From assembly GCF_036655075.1 (NCBI RefSeq), contig NZ_JAVVQU010000002.1, positions 62,001 through 126,000 of the forward strand: a stretch of 64,000 bases of DNA, written 5' to 3'. Of the stretch, positions 59,018 through 64,000 are shown in pieces. The stretch comes from Holtiella sp036655075 (GTDB lineage Bacteria > Bacillota > Clostridia > Lachnospirales > Cellulosilyticaceae). Position 1 is the first letter of the stretch. Every line of letters starts with the position of its first letter. The notes under the pieces were generated by a model that was not told the origin of the DNA, ran no database searches, and saw nothing but the letters and a program-made list of their open reading frames with translations. Position numbers and translations under genes: made by a program.

Positions 59018-59623
59018 TTATTTTTTAAGCATATTCTCAATATAACTTTTATATCTATAACTTTTTAGTTTTTCAGCTTGCACAATTTGTTTGATGTGGT
59101 CTACTGCGTCTTCTAAACGGTCATTAATAACAATATAGTCATATTCGCGATACATTTGTAATTCATCTTCTGCACGTTTTAAACGCACTTCAATCACATC
59201 ATCTGTTTCTGTTGCACGTCCTATTAACCTACTTTTAAGCTCTTCAAAATTAGGCGGCATAATAAATACAAAAATAGCATCTGGATATACGCTCTTAACT
59301 TGCATGGCACCTTGTACTTCTATTTCCAAAATGACGTCTTTTCCTTCTTCAACACTTTTATCAATGAAACTTTTGGGTGTCCCATAATAATTGTTGCAGA
59401 AATTAGCATACTCTAAAAGCTCGTCTTTTTCAATCATTTCTTCAAATTCTTCTACAGTTTTAAAGAAATAATGAACTTCGTTTTCCTCACCTATACGTGG
59501 TTTTCTTGTTGTAGCTGAAATAGACAGCCTAAAATCTTCTTTAATTAATTCTTTTACGATTGTCCCTTTACCTGAGCCGGATGGGCCTGAAAGGATAATC
59601 TTAAGTCCTTCACTTTGCATCAT
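59018..59623 (-). CDS. gmk: Guanylate kinase
   Basis: 201 residues. GMP to GDP. P-loop GPSGSGKGTI at 11-20, TTRKPRIGEENEVHYFF, and LEIEVQGAMQVK are motifs. Yields GDP for GTP and (p)ppGpp. The usual Clostridia gene remA (DUF370) between yicC and gmk is absent: only 57 bp separate them. Confidence 0.97.
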   Translation of the reverse strand: MMQSEGLKIILSGPSGSGKGTIVKELIKEDFRLSISATTRKPRIGEENEVHYFFKTVEEFEEMIEKDELLEYANFCNNYYGTPKSFIDKSVEEGKDVILEIEVQGAMQVKSVYPDAIFVFIMPPNFEELKSRLIGRATETDDVIEVRLKRAEDELQMYREYDYIVINDRLEDAVDHIKQIVQAEKLKSYRYKSYIENMLKK

Positions 59624-59680
59624 TATCTCCTTAAAATCAAAATATTATTCTTCTTTATGTTCTAAGTCACTTCTATCTAG

Positions 59681-60559
59681 CTATTCTATATTTTGAATTT
59701 GTTCTCTCATTTTTTCTATTTCGGTTTTTAGTTCTACCGCGCAAGAAGTAATTTGATATTCACTCGCTTTAGAAGCAATAGTGTTGGCTTCACGATTCAT
59801 CTCTTGCATTAAGAAATCTAACTTACGCCCTACACTACCTTCTTCTTCTAAAATAGCTTGAAGTTGATCCACATGACTTCTCATTCTTGTCAATTCTTCG
59901 TCAATTGCCGCACGGTCTGCAAAAAGTGCAAGTTCCGTTGCAAGACGTGCTTCATCTATAGGAATCTCTTCAAGTAATTTATGAATGCGATCTTCAAGTT
60001 TGACTTTATAGCCTTGTACGACTTGGTCACTGACTTGTTCAAGCATCTTGACAACTTCTAAAATTCTAGATGCTTTAAGGGTTAAGTCTTCTTTTAAAGC
60101 CATCCCTTCTTTTTCACGCATGCTCATCACACTTTGCAACGCACTGTCTAAAGCCGCTTCAATCATTGGCCATAAATCTTCTAAGTCTGATGCTTTCTTA
60201 TGGATGGAAATGACATCATTTAGACGCATTAGCTCTGCTAAGCCAATATTATCTTCAAGACCTAACTTATTTCCAATTTGTCTGAGTGCTTCTACATAAG
60301 CTGTACAAGCCCCTTCATTGACCACGACTTCTACATCATCTTCCGATACACTTGTCATAAAAAGGTTTACTTCTACTTTCCCTCTTGAGATGAACGTCTT
60401 CACTTTTTTGCGCATCTGCTCCTCAAGTGGTGTGAGCCCTTTTGGCATACGTATAGAAAGTTCACAATATCGATGGTTGACACAGCTTATTTCTATATTT
60501 ACTTTTCGGTTATGTGCTTCAGTCTCACATCTGCCGTATCCTGTCATACTTTTTATCAT
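59681..60559 (-). CDS. yicC: YicC/YloC family endoribonuclease-like protein
   Basis: 292 residues. Starts MIKSMTGYGRCE and ends with MNREANTIASKASEYQIT and a final helix, the YicC pattern. Family members act as RNases in stress-related RNA turnover. Heads the minus-strand operon with gmk and rpoZ, behind a good promoter divergent from rqcH. Confidence 0.94.
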   Translation of the reverse strand: MIKSMTGYGRCETEAHNRKVNIEISCVNHRYCELSIRMPKGLTPLEEQMRKKVKTFISRGKVEVNLFMTSVSEDDVEVVVNEGACTAYVEALRQIGNKLGLEDNIGLAELMRLNDVISIHKKASDLEDLWPMIEAALDSALQSVMSMREKEGMALKEDLTLKASRILEVVKMLEQVSDQVVQGYKVKLEDRIHKLLEEIPIDEARLATELALFADRAAIDEELTRMRSHVDQLQAILEEEGSVGRKLDFLMQEMNREANTIASKASEYQITSCAVELKTEIEKMREQIQNIE

Positions 60560-60591
60560 ACGGTTACCCCTTTACACTTTAATCGCTTCAT

Positions 60592-60620
60592 ATTATAGCA
60601 CACATTACTTTTATTTTCAA
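60592..60620 (-). promoter_or_regulatory. yicC operon promoter
   Basis: TTGAAA (60615-60620), 17-base spacer, TATAAT (60592-60597) with TGn extension on the minus strand, 33 bp ahead of the yicC start. Confidence 0.88.
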
Positions 60621-60628
60621 AAAAATTA

Positions 60629-60637
60629 TGCTATACT
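60629..60637 (+). promoter_or_regulatory. rqcH promoter, extended -10
   Basis: TG-C-TATACT on the plus strand, 29 bp before the ATG. The -35 region (TTTTAT at 17 bp spacing) is poor, typical for an extended -10 promoter. It overlaps the upstream part of the divergent yicC promoter, so the two may compete. Confidence 0.65.
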
Positions 60638-60665
60638 CCGTGTATTAATTAAAGGAGGTCCCATT

Positions 60666-62420
60666 ATGGCACTAGACGGTATTGTTGTATCCCATATTGT
60701 ATCAGAACTTAGTCAGGCCCTTGTTGGTGGGCGTATCGATAAAATTTATCAACCTGAAAAAGACGAGCTTTTAATCTCTGTACGTAACCAAAAAGATTCT
60801 TATAAACTCTTTTTAACTGCACAAAGTAACTATCCTCGTATCCATCTAACAACCCGTGTTAAAAACACCTCTAACACTCCACCTATGTTTTGTATGCTCC
60901 TTCGTAAGCATCTTTCTAGCGGGAAAATTTTAAATGTTTCTCAACCTGGTTATGAACGTATTGTTCAAATTGACATTGAGGCCATGAATGAGTTAGGTGA
61001 TCGTGAAAACAAACGCCTTATCATTGAAATGATGGGTAGACACAGTAATATTATTTTGACTAAAGCCGATGGCACGATTATTGATAGTATTAAACATATT
61101 TCAGCCATGCAAAGTAGTATGCGTGAACTCTTACCAGGTAGAGCTTACTTCTATCCAAATAACCAAACTAAACAAAATCCAAAGGATTTAGTAAAAGACA
61201 GTTTCATTCAACATCTTAACACTTTAGAAATGCCCCTCTTTAAGGCACTTTATACAACTTATCAAGGATTCAGCCCTATGATTAGTCATGCACTTTGTCT
61301 TCAAGCTAGAATCCAAGATGAAACCCTTTGCAATCTCCTTTCTCCAGAAGACATAGAAAAGCTTTACTATGTTATGCGTGACTTTATGAATGGTGTCCAA
61401 GCTCGTGCTTATGTGCCAACACTCTTTTTAGATGAGACAGACCACGCTGTAGACTTCTACAGTTTTCCACTGGCCTTGTCCTTTCCTAAAGGTGAATCTT
61501 ATAACAGCTTATCAGAACTTTTAGAGTTCTTCTACTTTGACCAGTCTACTCGCTCTGTTGTGTCTCAAAAAACTTCAGACATCAAAAAGTTGCTTTTAAA
61601 CTTTATAGACCGTAATGTACGCAAAAAGGCTATTCAAGAAAAAGCCATTGAAACCAGTGAAGATGCAGAAATCTATAAAATCTATGGTGAGCTCCTTACA
61701 GCCTACTCTTTCCAAGTGCCAGCTGGTGCCAAAACATTTGAGACGGCAAACTACTACAGTGAAAACTATGAAATGATTGAAATTCCACTAAACGCCAACT
61801 TAAGTGCCATTGAAAATGCTCAAAAGTACTTCAAGCACTACAACAAAGCTAAGCGTACACTCATTGCAGCCCATGATCAACTTGAACACATTAACGAAGA
61901 ACTAGAATACTTACACTCTGTACTCGTTTCTCTAGACTTCCTTCAAACGCAAGCAGACATTGATGGTTTGCGTCTAGAACTTGTAGAGATGGGTTACTTG
62001 AAAAAACGCAAAGCAGCTAAAGGCAAACCACCTAAAAATGCGATGCCTTATATGCAGTTTGAATCCAGCGCGGGTGAAACCATTTATGTAGGTAAAAACA
62101 ATTATCAAAATGATGAACTCACGATGAAGTTTGCTAAGATAACAGACCTTTGGCTCCATATCAAAGATGGACCAGGCTCTCACGTCATCATCAAACTCAA
62201 CCCCGGTGAAGCCCCAAGTGATGTCACCTTAATTGAAGCGGCTATGCTTGCTGCATACTTTAGTAAAGCCAAACAATCTAGTAACGTAGCCATTGACTAC
62301 ACCTATCGTAAAAATGTCAAAAAAGTACCCAATGCCAAACCAGGCATGGTGATTTATACAAACTTTAAGACAGTGTATGTAACACCTGATGAAAAGCTTA
62401 TTAAACAACTTGAAAAATAA
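60666..62420 (+). CDS. rqcH: Ribosome quality-control factor RqcH (NFACT family)
   Basis: 584 residues. RqcH binds stalled 50S-peptidyl-tRNA and adds C-terminal alanine tails that target nascent chains for degradation. NFACT-N (1-about 200) with the Asp-Arg pair at 112-113 (GDREN) needed for tailing, a coiled coil (about 390-440), and NFACT-R with DLWLHIKDGPGSHVII near 495-510. ATG at 60666 has AAAGGAGG ahead; earlier in-frame codons are antisense to yicC. Other names: FbpA, fibronectin-binding-like. Confidence 0.95.
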   Translation: MALDGIVVSHIVSELSQALVGGRIDKIYQPEKDELLISVRNQKDSYKLFLTAQSNYPRIHLTTRVKNTSNTPPMFCMLLRKHLSSGKILNVSQPGYERIVQIDIEAMNELGDRENKRLIIEMMGRHSNIILTKADGTIIDSIKHISAMQSSMRELLPGRAYFYPNNQTKQNPKDLVKDSFIQHLNTLEMPLFKALYTTYQGFSPMISHALCLQARIQDETLCNLLSPEDIEKLYYVMRDFMNGVQARAYVPTLFLDETDHAVDFYSFPLALSFPKGESYNSLSELLEFFYFDQSTRSVVSQKTSDIKKLLLNFIDRNVRKKAIQEKAIETSEDAEIYKIYGELLTAYSFQVPAGAKTFETANYYSENYEMIEIPLNANLSAIENAQKYFKHYNKAKRTLIAAHDQLEHINEELEYLHSVLVSLDFLQTQADIDGLRLELVEMGYLKKRKAAKGKPPKNAMPYMQFESSAGETIYVGKNNYQNDELTMKFAKITDLWLHIKDGPGSHVIIKLNPGEAPSDVTLIEAAMLAAYFSKAKQSSNVAIDYTYRKNVKKVPNAKPGMVIYTNFKTVYVTPDEKLIKQLEK

Positions 62421-62425
62421 ATATT

Positions 62426-62466
62426 AAAAAGGCTTGTCTATCTTAAGTGATGGACAAGCCTTTTTA
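62426..62466. terminator. Bidirectional terminator between rqcH and the MFS gene
   Basis: AAAAAGGCTTGTC paired with GACAAGCCTTTTT (imperfect inner loop), T-runs on both strands, serving the convergent genes. Confidence 0.9.
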
Positions 62467-62478
62467 GTATTTATTCAT

Positions 62479-63681
62479 TTACTTTTTCTTAAGCACTAAA
62501 CCTTTTAAGAGGATGCATGCCATCAGGGCTGCTAGACCGGCAAAGACAAAAGGAAGCTTAGGTCCAATACCAAAGATAAATCCTGAACCTAATGAACCAA
62601 TCACCATCCCAAGGGCCTTAGCTGAACCTTGAACCCCCATGACTGTACCATAGTCCTTGTCTGCCAACTTGGACACCATACTTTGTTGAATAGGAATAAC
62701 CAAGGCACTTGCCATCACAAAACCTACTAAACAAATCAGTACACCTGCCATGGCATTAAAGGTACTTGCCGCAATAAGAAAGATACCCGTTAATCCTGTG
62801 GTATAGCGAATTAGTCGGCCTTCTTCTACTCTAGTACTCAACCATGGCCCTACAAATACATTCATGATGAGCCCAATCACACCCGCCACCGCCAGTACTA
62901 ACCCATTGACTGTACTTGGCATATTGAGTATAGATTCAATATAATAGTTGATCGTAGAGTTATAGGCTGTTGTGGTTATATTGATTAATGCCATGACCAC
63001 AATCAAAATCCCTATAGCCGATTTAAAGTCAATGGACGCTTTACGTGGCTTTAAATGCTCCATATAAACAACTACTTTCTTGCCCTTTTCTTTTTGACTT
63101 GCCATATAACGAATCGTTGGAATCAGAATAATGGCTAAAACCATACAAAAAGCTCCTTGAGCAAGGAAAGTATACTGATAGTGATTTTGCCCAAGCACGC
63201 CACCTAAGAGTGACCCCATAGAGGTTCCTAATGATAAGGTAGCTGTATAGTAAGATAAATACTTCATACGCACTTTAGGCTCTGTCAAATCTGTCAAATA
63301 GGCAAGGGCTGCTGTAATATAACAAATGGAGAACGTACCACCTACTAATCTAAAAATAACAATAGGAAAGATATGACTACTTAAGCCAAATCCCCACTGA
63401 CTGAGTCCATATCCTATGACACCTAAAATAAGAAAGCGCTTTCTGCCCTTTTGGTCTGAAAGAGAACCCCAAATCGGCGACATGATATAGTTAGCTACTG
63501 CCATCAAGGCAAAAAACACACCAAACATATAACTTGGAAAGCCATTTTCATTAATCAACTTAGGCGTTACAGGATGGGCCATATTGAACGTGGCCATAAT
63601 AAATAAGTTTAATACGAGTAAGATACGTATTTGCTTGAGTTTTAAATCTTTTTTGTCCTTTGTTTCATCATGTACATTCAT
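62479..63681 (-). CDS. MFS transporter, drug-efflux-like
   Basis: 400 residues with about 12 hydrophobic helices, the MFS size. Motif A between helices 2 and 3: GSLSDQKGRKRFLIL. A motif C-like AALAYLTDLTEPKVRMKYLS region follows, and helix 5 has TSMGSLLGGVLGQ. It resembles TetA/multidrug exporters of the DHA1 group; substrate unknown. No neighbouring regulator. An ordinary gene by base composition. Confidence 0.85.
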   Translation of the reverse strand: MNVHDETKDKKDLKLKQIRILLVLNLFIMATFNMAHPVTPKLINENGFPSYMFGVFFALMAVANYIMSPIWGSLSDQKGRKRFLILGVIGYGLSQWGFGLSSHIFPIVIFRLVGGTFSICYITAALAYLTDLTEPKVRMKYLSYYTATLSLGTSMGSLLGGVLGQNHYQYTFLAQGAFCMVLAIILIPTIRYMASQKEKGKKVVVYMEHLKPRKASIDFKSAIGILIVVMALINITTTAYNSTINYYIESILNMPSTVNGLVLAVAGVIGLIMNVFVGPWLSTRVEEGRLIRYTTGLTGIFLIAASTFNAMAGVLICLVGFVMASALVIPIQQSMVSKLADKDYGTVMGVQGSAKALGMVIGSLGSGFIFGIGPKLPFVFAGLAALMACILLKGLVLKKK

Positions 63682-63736
63682 TTTTTTCCTTCAATTCTAT
63701 ACGTAGTCTTCTCTATTGTAACAACAACTCTCACCT

Positions 63737-64000
63737 TTATTCAATATATACTTTAGATTTCTCCGGTACATTTTTGTAAATCCATTCACTGTCTTCCTCT
63801 GAAAGACGCACACAACCATGAGAAACTCGGCTGCCTAGCTGATACAATCCAGACTTAACATATTGACCTGTCTTATCAAATAAAATGGAATGGTACATAT
63901 AATCTCTAAAAATCACAGACGCATTTTTACATCGAAAACCTCTACGCTCACCAAAGTAGGGGATTTTGTATTGTATTTCAAAAGTTCCAGAGGGCGTTAA
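63737..64000 (-). CDS. L,D-transpeptidase (YkuD) catalytic domain, partial
   Basis: The last 87 residues of a gene entering from the right edge. Sequence TPSGTFEI, then HSILFD, and the catalytic motif SRVSHGCVRLSEEDSEW with the active Cys in HGCVRL are YkuD family marks. These enzymes make 3-3 cross-links in peptidoglycan or attach proteins. Ends in VPEKSKVYIE. N-terminal domains are outside the window. Confidence 0.93.
   Translation of the reverse strand, partial: LTPSGTFEIQYKIPYFGERRGFRCKNASVIFRDYMYHSILFDKTGQYVKSGLYQLGSRVSHGCVRLSEEDSEWIYKNVPEKSKVYIE

Noticed and set aside
60318..60665. A longer rqcH starting at 60318
   Set aside because: The added 116 codons are antisense to yicC and overlap its promoter; the ATG at 60666 has a strong AAAGGAGG site and the family start MALDGIVV.
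62479..63681. MFS gene as recent horizontal acquisition
   Set aside because: Base composition and codon style look like the neighbours and no mobile-element signs flank it.

Overview
This window is a stretch of core chromosome from a low-GC, spore-forming Gram-positive bacterium of the class Clostridia. Evidence is the Firmicutes-type gene order, AT-rich codon use, strong GGAGG ribosome binding sites, and sporulation genes (spoIVA, spoVM, ylbJ). The family is less certain. A Lachnospirales-like (for example Cellulosilyticum-like) origin is my inference from overall protein style, not a demonstrated assignment. Nearly all genes lie on the minus strand; only tmcAL, ylbJ, rpmB and rqcH are on the plus strand. 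I saw no tRNA, rRNA, insertion sequence, prophage or CRISPR array. Two runs of exactly 100 N (2104-2203 and 28027-28126) look like scaffold gaps, and both fall inside tandem repeats.

Layout by position: 1-2008, recA (cut by the window edge, LexA box upstream) and cinA. 2040-5872, a 22-bp repeat array, pyrP, pyrR with a PyrR attenuator leader, rluD and lspA. 5900-13176, aroB, then the division cluster divIVA-ylmH-sepF-yggS, a HlyD-like membrane protein, and spoIVA behind a sigma-E-like promoter. 13200-18701, gpsA, plsY, der, a DUF512 radical-SAM-like protein, pgeF and yraN. 18702-19301, two decayed genes, one clearly a small FlhB-like (FlhX) gene. 19301-26822, rnhB, two tandem signal peptidases, rbgA, a third signal peptidase, rplS, trmD, rimM, khpA, rpsP, ffh and ylxM. 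26903-34873, ftsY (with a 12-residue repeat domain), smc, rnc, acpP, plsX, rpmF and yceD. 34939-37166, ackA and pta. 37347-41567, tmcAL and ylbJ facing a coiled-coil gene, coaD and rsmD. 41641-46244, recG, fakA, an Asp23 protein and divergent rpmB. 46341-46572, spoVM and an unnamed 46-residue membrane protein. 46753-60559, thiN-rpe-rsgA-prkC-prpC-rlmN-rsmB-yugP-fmt-def-priA-rpoZ-gmk-yicC. 60666-64000, rqcH, an MFS transporter and a partial L,D-transpeptidase.

The order from yicC back to rnhB follows the well-known Bacillus subtilis order closely, as do lspA-rluD-pyrR-pyrP and divIVA-ylmH-sepF-ylmE. Functionally the region links translation (initiator formylation and deformylation, rRNA methylation, ribosomal proteins, ribosome GTPases, ribosome rescue), SRP targeting and signal-peptide removal, phospholipid synthesis (plsX, plsY, gpsA, acpP, fakA), cell division, a Ser/Thr kinase-phosphatase pair, and the spore-coat basement layer (SpoIVA with SpoVM).

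No clearly new multi-gene system was found. The best leads are the 46-residue membrane protein translated just ahead of spoVM, the repeat-expanded FtsY, the freshly decayed flagellar-type gene pair next to rnhB, the 22-bp array in the pyrP 3' region, hairpins that share bases with the ends of coding regions, and lineage-specific tails on the HlyD-like protein and PrkC.
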